DNA from: Glaciecola sp. UBA2563
GTDB lineage: Bacteria; Pseudomonadota; Gammaproteobacteria; Enterobacterales; Alteromonadaceae
Direction: 5' to 3'
Length of the DNA stretch: 64,000 nt
Assembly (NCBI GenBank): GCA_002340325.1
Contig: DDLV01000008.1
Location: 1 to 64,000 of the forward strand
The notes beneath the pieces are model-generated. The model was not told where the DNA came from. It saw nothing but the letters and a program-made list of their open reading frames with translations, and made no database searches. The position numbers and the translations under genes were made by a program. Shown one piece after another: positions 23,950 through 33,445 of this stretch. How positions within the stretch are numbered: the stretch's first letter is position 1; every line of letters begins with the position of its first letter.

Positions 23950-25176
23950 ATGAATAGCAAAACACTCTTAAAATCAGGCATCGCAATCGCGGTACTTAGC
24001 TCTTTATCAGCTAACGCCATTGCAGATGACCATGAAGCGACATGGAAAATCTCAGGTTGGATCAACGAAGGTATGACCTACTACGATGATGGCGAAGGTT
24101 CAGACCTAGTTCAGCTTTCTGACAACGGTACGACGCTAGGTAGTAGAATCACATTGTCTGGTGGTTACAAGCCAGATGCAGACGACGACCTTAACTTCGG
24201 ATTTGAAGTCATCGTTGAACCACTTTCTGGCACACCGAATTTTGCAGGTGGCGGGTCTGTAACGCCATTGTTGTTTGCCAACCAAGATAACTTAGACACT
24301 TTTAACGGTGGTGATGTCGGCCTTCTAGGAAGTAGCCTTTTCATCGGTGGAGACTGGGGTAAAGTTACTGTCGGTTTACAAAGCATGCCAACGGATAACA
24401 TCGCTGTATTAGCAGATCCTTCAGTGACGATTTGGTCTGGTATTTCGCCGTTGTTCCGTGCGAATGGATTTACCATCCGCAACCTAGGCGCTGGCGCAAC
24501 CAATACAAACTGGGGAAGCTTCGCTCAGTGTCTTGGCACACCAGGTCTTGGTATCGGGATTGACTGTAACGGTGTATACCGCAACGGTATTCGATATGAT
24601 TTCCCTGCAATGGGTAACTTCAGCGTAGCTGTTGGTTACGCAAATGACGACATCTTTGATATCGCGCTTAAATACGCAGGTGAAGTCGGTGGCCTTAAAG
24701 CTAACTTCAACTTTGGTTACTCAAACAATGCCGACGGTGGCAGTAACGTAGGTGGAAGCAGCGCAGATACGCTTCAATTCCAAGTTGGCCTTATGGATCC
24801 GGAAAGCGGTATCTTTGGAACGTTCGCATACCAGTTGGAACAAGCTGAGGACGCAATTGCAGGTTCTGGCGACGATACTGATGCCGCTCACGTGAAAGTA
24901 GGTATCCGTAAAGCATTTAACTCGCTAGGAGATTCAGCGTTTTATGTTGACTATGGTAGTTATAATGACCAATACGGTACGGCTGCAGATGTCGTTGGTT
25001 CTGAACTAACGGTACTTGGTTTTGCTGCTGAGCAGTACTTTGGCGGTCGATTCCTACTTTATGCGAAGTACGAAATCATAAGCGTTGATGTTGATATGGC
25101 GGCAGGTGTTGCGAATCCTTATGATTCTGCAGAAGACTTAAGCCTCCTACAATTAGGCGCAACTATTTTCTTCTAA
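23950..25176 (+). CDS. Gram-negative porin
   Basis: The 408-residue outer-membrane protein has a signal peptide (to ANAIA) and a beta-barrel pattern: GWINEGMTYYDDGEGS, LGSRITLSGGYKPDADDDLNFGFEVIVEP, and a C-terminal LSLLQLGATIFF ending in aromatic Phe as required for Bam recognition. An ATG at 23950 gives a proper signal peptide; an 87-base frame extension upstream is not needed. Acidic loop residues suggest cation preference. It follows the importer operon on the same strand after 243 bases, in which TTCCTACCTATAATAG (23740-23755) weakly resembles the shared box. It may provide diffusion of alcohol or metal complexes, which is inference. Confidence 0.85.
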   Translation: MNSKTLLKSGIAIAVLSSLSANAIADDHEATWKISGWINEGMTYYDDGEGSDLVQLSDNGTTLGSRITLSGGYKPDADDDLNFGFEVIVEPLSGTPNFAGGGSVTPLLFANQDNLDTFNGGDVGLLGSSLFIGGDWGKVTVGLQSMPTDNIAVLADPSVTIWSGISPLFRANGFTIRNLGAGATNTNWGSFAQCLGTPGLGIGIDCNGVYRNGIRYDFPAMGNFSVAVGYANDDIFDIALKYAGEVGGLKANFNFGYSNNADGGSNVGGSSADTLQFQVGLMDPESGIFGTFAYQLEQAEDAIAGSGDDTDAAHVKVGIRKAFNSLGDSAFYVDYGSYNDQYGTAADVVGSELTVLGFAAEQYFGGRFLLYAKYEIISVDVDMAAGVANPYDSAEDLSLLQLGATIFF

Positions 25177-25195
25177 AACTCTGTGTAGTAACCTC

Positions 25196-25235
25196 AAATA
25201 GCATTGTGGATGATCCGCAATGCTATTTTATTTTT
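25196..25235 (+). terminator. Rho-independent terminator after the porin gene
   Basis: AATAGCATTGTGGA and TCCGCAATGCTATT pair over 14 positions (one G-T) around a TGA loop, followed by TTATTTTT. Confidence 0.9.
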
Positions 25236-25280
25236 GGTTAAGGTCTGTTTAAGTATTGCTGAGTTTCTAAGATTTTGATT

Positions 25281-25410
25281 TACAGTTGATTTTAGGTATT
25301 GTGATTTGAGAGCTTCGAATTCATCTGCTGCACAGCGCGAACTAAATTCGCAGAGCGCCCAGGGATTGGGTTTACAGCGACTTTCAAATCACAATGCCTA
25401 AAATTAAATG
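25281..25410. repeat. Long palindromic intergenic element, copy 1
   Basis: Arms 25288-25312 and 25381-25405 pair at about 22 of 25 positions. The loop contains AGCTTCGAATTCAT and GCAGAGCGCCCAGGGATTGGG, nearly identical to the loop of the element at 46011-46122. It also shares the flanking TACAGTTGAT. It lies between the porin terminator and the SHOCT gene. Confidence 0.8.
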
Positions 25411-25473
25411 AGCAGTGTTTATGCCAGCAATACTTTAATAGAACAAAGCCTTATTTTCAGGAGGAATACAGTG

Positions 25474-26457
25474 ATGAAAATTCGTAAGATTTTTTTCTCT
25501 TTAGTCGTCGGTATTAGCTTGGCATCGACGAGCGCATTAGCGAGTAAAGATGAACAAGTGATTTGGGAAAAAGACCCAAATGTATTCGTGAAATTGTCTC
25601 AGCAAGCTGACGCACAGAATCAACATCCATCGACAGTCAGCACTGAAAACCTTCAACAATTTTTCTCAAACGTCACCTATAAACCGAGTAAAAATTCAGA
25701 ACAAAAACCTGTTTTTACAGAAACGCAGGTTAAAGAATTGAGTACGCACGTACAGCGCGCACTGTCTAAAGCTTCGACCTATCAAGATGTTGTTTTTTCA
25801 ATAGATAGAATTGAGAAAACCTTTGGAGGATTAAGTTCTACTGAGTACTTAACAGCTGGAACAGTGTTTCTTGCGTCATCCGGTATCAATCTAATTCTTG
25901 GTGATTTAGATAGAAAGCGCGATTCAGCTTACGAGTCGGTATATGACCCCACTGGTCAAGGCTTAGTGAAATACGATCTTGATCACGGCAGCAGGCAGAA
26001 GGCGACATCTGATTATCAACTCGCATTTGCAGGGGCAGATAAGGCATCTACTAACGCAAGTACAAGTTGGCTAACGGTGCCATTGGACACTGTGGCTGAG
26101 GTAACATCTCGCAATGCAGCTCAAAAATTGCAAGCAACCACGGGTGTACCTGCCGATGTCGTTAAACGCGAAGAACTTGACGCATTATTGGAAAAACAAG
26201 CGCAATCTGTTCGTGCTGAAATAAAGCAAGCAATGACAGAAGTTCAAGCCTCACAAGCTGCCACACAATCACCTAAAGTAGTAGAGACAAATTTGGCTCA
26301 GTCAAATAGTGTTGAACAATCAAAGAGTGCAGGAAAAGCAGCACCAACAGAATCGCTAGCGGAACGATTTAAGGTATTAAAAGAGCTGCGCGAACTTGGA
26401 TTGATCACTGAGGAAGAATATCAATCTAAACGCAAAGAATTACTGTCCGAAATTTAA
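25474..26457 (+). CDS. Secreted SHOCT-domain protein
   Basis: A protein of 327 residues with a signal peptide (MKIRKIFFSLVVGISLASTSALA), a central region without recognised family, a hydrophobic stretch (YLTAGTVFLASSGINLILG), a coiled-coil-like Gln/Ala-rich part and a C-terminal SHOCT module (ERFKVLKELRELGLITEEEYQSKRKELL), an oligomerisation or targeting motif. The start is set by CAGGAGG before a GTG-ATG pair (25471/25474). The function is unknown. It is not clearly linked to the alcohol-oxidation genes. Confidence 0.75.
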   Translation: MKIRKIFFSLVVGISLASTSALASKDEQVIWEKDPNVFVKLSQQADAQNQHPSTVSTENLQQFFSNVTYKPSKNSEQKPVFTETQVKELSTHVQRALSKASTYQDVVFSIDRIEKTFGGLSSTEYLTAGTVFLASSGINLILGDLDRKRDSAYESVYDPTGQGLVKYDLDHGSRQKATSDYQLAFAGADKASTNASTSWLTVPLDTVAEVTSRNAAQKLQATTGVPADVVKREELDALLEKQAQSVRAEIKQAMTEVQASQAATQSPKVVETNLAQSNSVEQSKSAGKAAPTESLAERFKVLKELRELGLITEEEYQSKRKELLSEI

Positions 26458-26592
26458 AATATAAAATAATTTGTTACCATCTGGTTTGATTGGCTGGTTG
26501 CAATTAACAAAAAAGAAATAGGTATCGGCATTCACACAACGCTTATGTAAATCTCCGCATCGCACGATACAAATAAAGGAGAATGGCGAAAA

Positions 26593-26642
26593 TACCCGTT
26601 GATGAGCTAACGGGTAAATAAATCATACTGTTTGTATGATTT
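26593..26642 (+). promoter_or_regulatory. Two tandem hairpins in the leader of the next gene
   Basis: TACCCGTT/AACGGGTA (26593-26600, 26609-26616) and AAATCATAC/GTATGATTT (26620-26628, 26634-26642) are perfect inverted repeats. The second ends at the AGGAG ribosome site of the gene starting at 26654, so it could affect translation or be an operator. Confidence 0.45.
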
Positions 26643-26653
26643 AGGAGAAGTCG

Positions 26654-27247
26654 ATGAGTGAGCGTTGTCTAATTTCAGAACAGAACTTAATTCAGTATTT
26701 GTCCAAAAAAGTGGAGTGTGAGGTCAATCACGCTTCATTACCCGTTGCTGAAGAAACGGTATGGTACGTAATTAACTTGCTAAATCACTTTGCGCAAAGC
26801 AATAATTTCTTCATCCAAGAACTAAAACAAAAGACTCTTCCAACCCTTGCGTTTTTGTACAAGGACGCCACTGAAACGAAATCAAATTCAAACAGAAACA
26901 AGCTATTGCGAAAGCTCGGAGACTCCTCCCTGTTTATGGGCGCATGGTTCTCGGAGCTTTATCATCGTAAGGGTATTAACAAAGACTACTTTATTGGTAT
27001 GGGTAATGCCGCTTATGATTATCTTGCGGATAATGACTTATATCAGCGACAGACATTCGCAGAACTCGCAGTTCATTTCCCTCAATTGATGGACATTGCA
27101 TCTAATGTATTGGCAAATGATAGAGAGTTGTCCACAGATGATATCTTTGAACTTCATCAAAAATGGATGGAAACAAAGGACCCTGAAATCGAGCGGCGTT
27201 TAAGTAAAGCAGGCGTTATTGTTTTGAATTCTGATAGCAGTAATTAA
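26654..27247 (+). CDS. Hypothetical cytosolic protein
   Basis: A 197-residue protein, probably all-helical, without signal peptide or membrane segment. Notable sequence includes LLRKLGDSSLFMGAWFSELYHRKGINKDYFIGMGNAAYDYL, which is well structured and likely conserved, and an acidic, helical end. AGGAG lies at ideal distance before the ATG. I do not recognise a family with certainty. It ends 18 bases before the convergent isocitrate dehydrogenase gene. Confidence 0.7.
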   Translation: MSERCLISEQNLIQYLSKKVECEVNHASLPVAEETVWYVINLLNHFAQSNNFFIQELKQKTLPTLAFLYKDATETKSNSNRNKLLRKLGDSSLFMGAWFSELYHRKGINKDYFIGMGNAAYDYLADNDLYQRQTFAELAVHFPQLMDIASNVLANDRELSTDDIFELHQKWMETKDPEIERRLSKAGVIVLNSDSSN

Positions 27248-27265
27248 GCAGATCATAACCTGCCA

Positions 27266-28708
27266 CTAGCCATGTACAGCAGCATAGCCTGGTTCACCAT
27301 CAAAGTTGTAAAGATTCTCCGTTTTTACTACATCGAAGCCTGCATCATGAAGGCGTGTCTGCAGGGCGAGTAGTTCTGCAAAATCAACAGCACGCTCTAC
27401 TCCCATGAATCGACACCGCCAATGGTCTACACAATATGTCTCTGGAAATCCTTGCGGCCATACCTTGACGCCTCTGTTGGTAATGAGTTGAAGTGAAAGC
27501 ATGTTGGTGCCAATTCGTGAGAGTGTTTCACCAAGTTCCATCGGTTTTCCTTGTTGCCACTGCAGAAAGACATCAATCCCTACAAGTTCTTTTGTTTTTG
27601 CGGGTCGATGGCCAATAACCGGTAAATTGAGTGGTTTAGCATCGTTGTAGTTGGCAACAGGCAGTTTTATTGGTTGCTCTCCTAGATTTCTTATAACTTC
27701 GGCGGCAAATTCTTTGGTGCCAAGTTTTATTTTGCTTTCCCCCTCCTTGTAAATGTCCGCTGTATGTAGCCCTTGTTCCAAACAGGTCAGCCATGCATTA
27801 TGGATTTTCTCCGCGATGTCGCCTTGTCCAATATGTACCAACATTTGAATAGCGCCATGCAATAAGCCGGAGGGATTGGCGATATTTTTGCCCGCAATAT
27901 CTGGCGCACTACCGTGGATTGCCTCAAACATAGCGCATCTATCGCCAATGTTTGAAGAACCTGCCATACCAAGAGAGCCAGCTATCTGGGCCGCAACGTC
28001 GCTGATAATATCGCCGTATAAATTCGGCATCACAATCATGTCAAATGCTTCTGGTGTATCTGCGACCCTGGCAGCGCCTATATCAACGATCATGCTATCG
28101 TGTTGTATATCTGGATATTCAGCAGCTATTTCCTTAAAGACCTGGTGAAACAAACCGTCGGTTAGTTTCATAATGTTGTCTTTTACAAAGCAGGTGATTC
28201 GCTTGCGGTTGTTTTGCTTTGCATATTCAAATGCATAGCGAACGATTCTTTCACACCCTGGACGTGTTATCAGTTTAAGGCATTGAAACACTTCTTCTGT
28301 CTGACGGTGTTCGATACCTGCATACAGATCTTCTTCGTTTTCTCTAATGATAACTAAGTCCATATCAGGATGCTTGGTGGTAACGTAATGAGAATATGCG
28401 ACACATGGTCGAATGTTAGCGAATAAGCCGAGTGCTTTTCTCATGCTGACATTGAGGCTTTTATATCCGCCGCCTTGTGGCGTTGTGATAGGCGCTTTTA
28501 GAAATACTTTGTTCCTCCGCAAGCTTTCCCACGCGCTTACTTCAATGCCATTGGTTTGACCGCGAAGATACACTTGCTCCCCAATTTCTATTTCCTCAAT
28601 GAAAATGTTTGCGCCTGCTGCCTTCAAAATGTCTAAGGTTGCCTGCATTATTTCTGGGCCGATACCGTCTCCATAAGCAACGGTAATTGGTGTTGGGGAT
28701 TTGTTCAT
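27266..28708 (-). CDS. NADP-dependent isocitrate dehydrogenase, 480-residue type
   Basis: This enzyme oxidatively decarboxylates isocitrate to 2-oxoglutarate in the TCA cycle. Family motifs include AYGDGIGPEIM at the N-terminus, the substrate-binding SLNVSMRKALGLFANIRP, and the metal/nucleotide loop MPNLYGDIISDVAAQIAGSLGMAGSSNIG followed by EAIHGSAPDIAGKNIANPSG. The first 340 residues are a complete beta-decarboxylating dehydrogenase; the C-terminal 140 residues are an extension found in the longer subfamily known from Rickettsia and many alphaproteobacteria, not in the usual 416-residue Icd. A LysR gene is divergent at the 5' side and may control it. Confidence 0.85.
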   Translation of the reverse strand: MNKSPTPITVAYGDGIGPEIMQATLDILKAAGANIFIEEIEIGEQVYLRGQTNGIEVSAWESLRRNKVFLKAPITTPQGGGYKSLNVSMRKALGLFANIRPCVAYSHYVTTKHPDMDLVIIRENEEDLYAGIEHRQTEEVFQCLKLITRPGCERIVRYAFEYAKQNNRKRITCFVKDNIMKLTDGLFHQVFKEIAAEYPDIQHDSMIVDIGAARVADTPEAFDMIVMPNLYGDIISDVAAQIAGSLGMAGSSNIGDRCAMFEAIHGSAPDIAGKNIANPSGLLHGAIQMLVHIGQGDIAEKIHNAWLTCLEQGLHTADIYKEGESKIKLGTKEFAAEVIRNLGEQPIKLPVANYNDAKPLNLPVIGHRPAKTKELVGIDVFLQWQQGKPMELGETLSRIGTNMLSLQLITNRGVKVWPQGFPETYCVDHWRCRFMGVERAVDFAELLALQTRLHDAGFDVVKTENLYNFDGEPGYAAVHG

Positions 28709-28811
28709 TCGTTTACCTATTTTACGCTTGCTATTTTTCGGTAGTTTACTTTTTCAAGCTATAAGTAATAATAGATTTAAATAAGTTTATACATCTATAA
28801 ATATAAATGTT

Positions 28812-29723
28812 ATGCAAAAACGTTTTCACACCAGACAAGTCACCTTTAGGCAGTTAGAAGTTTTTAAAAAGGTTGCGGAAGAAAGCAGTATTACCGTCGC
28901 TGCTAAAAACTTGCATCTCGCGCAACCAACAGTATCGACTCAAATAAACAACTTATCAGAATCTCTCGGTGTCACCTTATTTGAAAAAATAGGCAAGCAA
29001 CTGTATCTAACCCAAATGGGCGGTGAAATTCTGCGAACGACAAGAACAGTTTTTGATGCTATTGACGGTTTAGAAATGACACTAGCGCAAATCGAAGGAT
29101 TGTCTTATGGGCAACTACGGATAAGTGTTGTGACGACTGCCAAATACTTAATACCTCGTTATTTGGGTGAGTTTTGTGAAAAGCACCCTGGAATATCACC
29201 AGAACTTCATGTTGGAAATCGGGCTGAGATTATCCAGCGCCTTAAACAAAACCTAGATGATGTTTATGTATTTAGTAATCCTCCGAATGAAATCGATATA
29301 CATTCAGATCTGATTACTGAGAATCCGTTGGTCATTGTAGGTCAACCACAGCACAAGTCGACGCCGAGGAAAAAACTGCCTTGGTCATCACTTGATAAAC
29401 AACGCTTTTTGATGCGCGAAAAGGGCTCGGGGACGCGGTTTGCTGTTGAAAGACACTTGGAGAAATTAGGGTTAAAGATGCATCGATATATAACTATCGC
29501 TAGCAATGAAGCTATTAAAGAGTCAGTTATGGCAGGGCTTGGTATCGGTATACTAAGTCGACATGCGCTGGCGCATATGGCGTCTGGCAATCTTGTTGAG
29601 TTGAACATTGAGGGCTTTCCAATTTCAAACAGTTGGTACTGGGTCGTGCCAAAAGGAAAGCAGTTATCACCTTCTGTAACGGCATTTAAATCGTTCGTGG
29701 CCGATAGGATTAACAGCGCTTGA
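28812..29723 (+). CDS. LysR-family transcriptional regulator
   Basis: A protein of 303 residues with an N-terminal winged helix-turn-helix (TFRQLEVFKKVAEESSITVAAKNLHLAQPTVSTQINNLSESLGVTLFEKIGKQLYLT) and a C-terminal effector-binding domain of the CbbR/CysB-like subtype (GQLRISVVTTAKYLIPRYLGEFCEKHPGI). It is divergent from the isocitrate dehydrogenase gene with a 103-base shared promoter region, the classic LysR arrangement, so that gene is the likely target. The effector is unknown. The ATG start at 28812 gives a ten-residue lead before the helix-turn-helix. Confidence 0.92.
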   Translation: MQKRFHTRQVTFRQLEVFKKVAEESSITVAAKNLHLAQPTVSTQINNLSESLGVTLFEKIGKQLYLTQMGGEILRTTRTVFDAIDGLEMTLAQIEGLSYGQLRISVVTTAKYLIPRYLGEFCEKHPGISPELHVGNRAEIIQRLKQNLDDVYVFSNPPNEIDIHSDLITENPLVIVGQPQHKSTPRKKLPWSSLDKQRFLMREKGSGTRFAVERHLEKLGLKMHRYITIASNEAIKESVMAGLGIGILSRHALAHMASGNLVELNIEGFPISNSWYWVVPKGKQLSPSVTAFKSFVADRINSA

Positions 29724-30195
29724 TCTTCCAGCACATTATTTCTCAACTGCACTTCTTCTGAGTCTTAGATGTTAAGAATTAGTAAAATTACACCAAGAAT
29801 TATCCATTAGATGCAAGAGAGTTTCCTCGTTAAGTAGTAGGAATAGGTATACTTGAGGTGAATTGCACTCTAGCGATATTGACTCAAACAGGTGAGTTAA
29901 AAACACGTTTCAAAGTTTTTTGCAGCGCAGCCATGTTCGTTTGATATGCGAAATAAACGCATGTTTTAATTGATTTTTATGTGCAAAAATCAGACACTAA
30001 CGATCGCGTCTTAGTGTTATCAAACAAGTAGTAGGTACTCATACAGCATGCTCAACTTTGGTTTTTTGCAATAGTTGCGTATGATACTTTAGTAGGAATC
30101 AGTATCCTTCTTTCGACTTTGTAAATAGAATGTTTTAGTTCAACGAGTCACTATTTGTTTTCTCGGCTACTTTTTTAGGTTGGAGGTTAGTTTCT
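29724..30195. other. 472-bp regulatory region before the response regulator gene
   Basis: No gene is seen. It contains TTCCTCGTTAAGTAGTAGGAA (29823-29843) and ATACTTTAGTAGGAATC (30084-30100), both resembling the shared box, so the response regulator gene may be controlled by itself or by a sister regulator. Confidence 0.5.
30083..30100 (+). promoter_or_regulatory. Putative regulator box upstream of response regulator
   Basis: GATACTTTAGTAGGAATC carries the CTTTAGTAGGA core found before the quinoprotein, PedABC operon and TonB receptor. It lies about 95 bases before the start codon at 30196. Confidence 0.45.
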
Positions 30196-30861
30196 ATGCA
30201 ACGTATTCTTATCATCGATGATCATCCGATATTTCGACATGCAATGACCTCTGTGCTATCCCAGCGCTTCGACCAGACGGAAGTCAAAGAGGCCGATTCA
30301 ATAGAAAATGCGCTCAAATTGCTCGAAAGCGACAAAGACTTCGATCTTGTTATGTTGGACTTAAATATGCCGGATTCAAGCGGATTAAATGGGTTGCTTG
30401 ATTTGCGAAATAACTTTCCATCTTTACCCGTTGTGATTATTTCAGCAGAAACTGAAAAACAAAACATTCTACAAACCATATCTTATGGTGCTGTTGGTTT
30501 TATTTCGAAGGCGAGCTCAATTGAAGAAATTGCAACGTCAATTGAGTCAATATTTGCAGGCAATGTATGCCTTCCATCTGATATTTTACGGCAACCCGAA
30601 GCAGTTAAGCGCAAAACCAATGATACGCAAATTTCTCCTGAGAAGATTCGTTCATTAACGCGCAAAGAGCTCGCTGTATTAAAGTATTTGACACAAGGCT
30701 TGGCGAATAAAGTCATTGCTTACGAACTCAATATTTCCGAGACAACCGTCAAGTCGCACGTTTCATCAATACTGCGCAAAGTAGGCGCGACAAGCCGTGT
30801 GCAGGTTGTTGCAGGAACCGGAAATATCAATTTAGATCAGTACGCCTTTAGTGGGCGATAA
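30196..30861 (+). CDS. NarL/LuxR-type response regulator (ErbR/ExaE-like)
   Basis: A response regulator of 221 residues: a receiver domain with acidic pocket DDH near residue 8, phosphoacceptor Asp55 (MLDLNMPD) and Lys of the SKAS motif, and a C-terminal LuxR helix-turn-helix (LTRKELAVLKYLTQGLANKVIAYELNISETTVKSHVSSILRKVG). It converges with the hybrid kinase gene, sharing one terminator. Regulators of this type (AgmR/ErbR/ExaE) control PQQ-dependent alcohol oxidation in pseudomonads, so a role in the shared-box regulon is likely but inferred. Its own upstream region has two box-like sites. Confidence 0.88.
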   Translation: MQRILIIDDHPIFRHAMTSVLSQRFDQTEVKEADSIENALKLLESDKDFDLVMLDLNMPDSSGLNGLLDLRNNFPSLPVVIISAETEKQNILQTISYGAVGFISKASSIEEIATSIESIFAGNVCLPSDILRQPEAVKRKTNDTQISPEKIRSLTRKELAVLKYLTQGLANKVIAYELNISETTVKSHVSSILRKVGATSRVQVVAGTGNINLDQYAFSGR

Positions 30862-30883
30862 CTGTGTCTTAGCGCCTAAAACC

Positions 30884-30912
30884 AAAACCGCGCACTCAAT
30901 GCGCGGTTTTTT
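30884..30912. terminator. Bidirectional terminator
   Basis: AAAACCGCGC-ACTCAAT-GCGCGGTTTT forms a 10-bp stem ending in T/A runs on both strands. It lies between the convergent response regulator and hybrid kinase genes and touches the latter's stop codon. Confidence 0.92.
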
Positions 30913-33445
30913 AGTCACTTCGATTGAACGCTTGCGTTATCTGCGTGCGCAACTTAAGCGGTGATATGGGTTTGTAGACAATAGGAATATTAAGCTGACT
31001 TGCCTTTTGCGCTAAATCTTCTGAGTGATTAGCCGTACAAAGCATGACTTTCTGATTGGGTTTTCGTTTTCGTACTAGTTTTGCTATTGATAGGCCATCT
31101 TCATCATCTAAGTGATAATCAACGATAAGTAAGTCACATTCTGATAGGTCATTATTATTGACTGACAAACACTGAGCATAGCTATTGTAGGTTTGCAACT
31201 CAGCATCCCAATGCTCAAAAAGCGCTTGAAACCCCAATCGAACATTAACGTCGTTATCTATATGCCATATCGATTTATCAGATAGGCTAGTGTTGACGAT
31301 CGTCTGCACTTTTTCGTGTAATGATTTTTCGTTGACCAAATCTTTGGTGTCAACTAACGGTAAGCTCACGGTAAAACAAGAACCTTTTCCCACTATTGAT
31401 TTAACCGTTATCGGATGATCAAGCAGTCCCGACATTTTTTGCACAATAGACAATCCGAGGCCTAGACTATGGCTATAGTTAAAGGTATTGGGTAGACGTT
31501 TAAACTCCTTAAAAATTAGTTTTTGCTCGTCATCTGAGAGCCCAGGCCCTTGATCTAAAATATGTATTTCTACTTTATCTTTGCGTTTTCTTGCCGCGAG
31601 TAAAACTTTGCCGTTAGCCCCGTATTTCAACGCATTTGATAGTAAATTTCTTAAGATCCTTGATAATAAAGCGGAATCCGTTTTTCCCGCTAGCTGCCTT
31701 ATTCGCGCATTAAAAGTAACTTTGTAATCCAAGCTCAGTCGACTGAATTCAGAGGCTAACTGCTGAAGCAGCGGGGTTAAATTGACTTCTTCAATACTTG
31801 GCTGAACCAGTCCCGCGTCAAGTTTAGATATATCAATTAGCGTGCGTATAAGGCTATCGAGGTCTGCAAGAGAATTCCCCATCGCTTCAACCAGATCATT
31901 CTGTGCGCCGTTCTTGACTGATTTTAAGGATTCATTAAATAAGACTGCTGCGCTTAGCGGTTGTAATAAATCGTGGCTGAGCGCAGCCATGAATTTACTT
32001 TTGTTTTCAACAGCTTCCTGCAAGGCTTCGTTAGTTTCATTGAGTTCGCTAGTGCGCTCATAGACTCTTGATTCGAGTTCCTGTTTCGCTTTGACAAGGT
32101 CTTTTTTACTCTGCACTTGCTCAGTGATATCCGTGGCCAAAACAAAGTGGCCGATGATGTTTTCTTCATTATCAAAGTGGGGGAGATAGACTTTTTGAAG
32201 CACACCTTTATTTTTGTTTACGTCTTGCTCTTCACTCAAAAAAGTAACGACTTCCCCTCGTTTGACACGGTCAATGTACTTAGAGACCCTGGGTATTACC
32301 TTGCCTAACTGACTTCTTTTAAAAGAGGCATTGGCGCTATCCTCTTCGGAGAGGCCGTACCAATCACGATAAGCTTTATTGGTATATAGAAAATTATTGT
32401 CTGAGCCAATGTATGCTATAAGGGCAGGTATGTTGTCTGTGATCATCCGTACCCACCGCTCATTTTCTTGAAGCGTTTGTGCATATTGATACTTTGAGGT
32501 GATATCAGTGAACGTATACAAAATGCTGTTAGGTGCTAAGAAACTGATGCTGCGTTCTAATATAAGATCGTCATGGATTTTTTGCACACTCTCAGCTTGA
32601 GTATTGAAATCAATTCCCTTACTTTTCTGAGCGTTTATAAGCGCTTCGAGTTTTTTATATGAGCTCATCTGACTATGCGTGACGTCAAGCTGATTTAGCA
32701 TGGTGTCATTCCAGTACTCAATTTCACCATTTTCTTTAACTCTAAGAATGCCAACATTAATGTTGTCAATTAACGCTTGCAGGTTCTTATTTTTCTGCCG
32801 AATTACCCTTTCGTATTTTGATGATTCTCGTTCTCGTACTTCCGTCACATCGTTAAAAAGCATGACACGACTTCTGCCAGTAATGCGATGTTCAGTTAGC
32901 TGATACCATTTATTATCAGATAACTCATACACTTGACGCTCATCATTAAAACTAGGAAGCGCGCGTTTTATCACACCATAATATTTAGCCTTGCGAATAA
33001 TCTCATCGTAATCATTGCCAATGGCGGGTGATAGTTTTGCGCTATCCCAGAACGTTTCAAACTTCGAATTAAAAAAGACAACGCAATTGTTCTCGTCTAT
33101 CAACGCCATCGGCTGATGGATACTTTCAATGGCGTTAACTAACTGTTGCTCGATTTTTCGTGTGGTTTCTTGCGCTTTTGCGAGTTCGACATTTTTTTGT
33201 TCTAATGCTTGTAAAGTAAAGGTCAGCTTTTCTGTTTGTTCGTTTACCTTCTCTGATAATTTTACTGAGTGTTCAAAAGCGCGATAAGCCCCATCAATAC
33301 CGCTGCCTTCTTCCATGCGATACATAAGTGCTGCATTTATCTTTTCCAGTTTGATGTTTTCATCGGTAAGAATGTTGTTAACTTTTCTAAGTTGTTGCAC
33401 TTCATTTTGGAGTCTTTCTAATTCGATATCGCTTTCTTCAAACAT
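30911..33445 (-). CDS. Hybrid sensor histidine kinase with multiple PAS domains
   Basis: The cytoplasmic protein has 844 residues. An N-terminal coiled coil (1-105) is followed by about three PAS domains (about 95-205, 225-330, 335-460), a HisKA domain with the H-box FMAALSHDLLQPLS, a HATPase domain (NLLSNALKYGANGKV; DQGPGLSD) and a C-terminal receiver with Asp in LLIVDYHLDDEDG. There is no transmembrane segment, so it senses an internal signal. It overlaps the FIST gene upstream by 8 bases; FIST-plus-PAS hybrid kinase pairs accompany PQQ-alcohol regulators in pseudomonads (ErcS-like). The likely partner is the convergent LuxR-type response regulator. Confidence 0.9.
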   Translation of the reverse strand: MFEESDIELERLQNEVQQLRKVNNILTDENIKLEKINAALMYRMEEGSGIDGAYRAFEHSVKLSEKVNEQTEKLTFTLQALEQKNVELAKAQETTRKIEQQLVNAIESIHQPMALIDENNCVVFFNSKFETFWDSAKLSPAIGNDYDEIIRKAKYYGVIKRALPSFNDERQVYELSDNKWYQLTEHRITGRSRVMLFNDVTEVRERESSKYERVIRQKNKNLQALIDNINVGILRVKENGEIEYWNDTMLNQLDVTHSQMSSYKKLEALINAQKSKGIDFNTQAESVQKIHDDLILERSISFLAPNSILYTFTDITSKYQYAQTLQENERWVRMITDNIPALIAYIGSDNNFLYTNKAYRDWYGLSEEDSANASFKRSQLGKVIPRVSKYIDRVKRGEVVTFLSEEQDVNKNKGVLQKVYLPHFDNEENIIGHFVLATDITEQVQSKKDLVKAKQELESRVYERTSELNETNEALQEAVENKSKFMAALSHDLLQPLSAAVLFNESLKSVKNGAQNDLVEAMGNSLADLDSLIRTLIDISKLDAGLVQPSIEEVNLTPLLQQLASEFSRLSLDYKVTFNARIRQLAGKTDSALLSRILRNLLSNALKYGANGKVLLAARKRKDKVEIHILDQGPGLSDDEQKLIFKEFKRLPNTFNYSHSLGLGLSIVQKMSGLLDHPITVKSIVGKGSCFTVSLPLVDTKDLVNEKSLHEKVQTIVNTSLSDKSIWHIDNDVNVRLGFQALFEHWDAELQTYNSYAQCLSVNNNDLSECDLLIVDYHLDDEDGLSIAKLVRKRKPNQKVMLCTANHSEDLAQKASQLNIPIVYKPISPLKLRTQITQAFNRSD

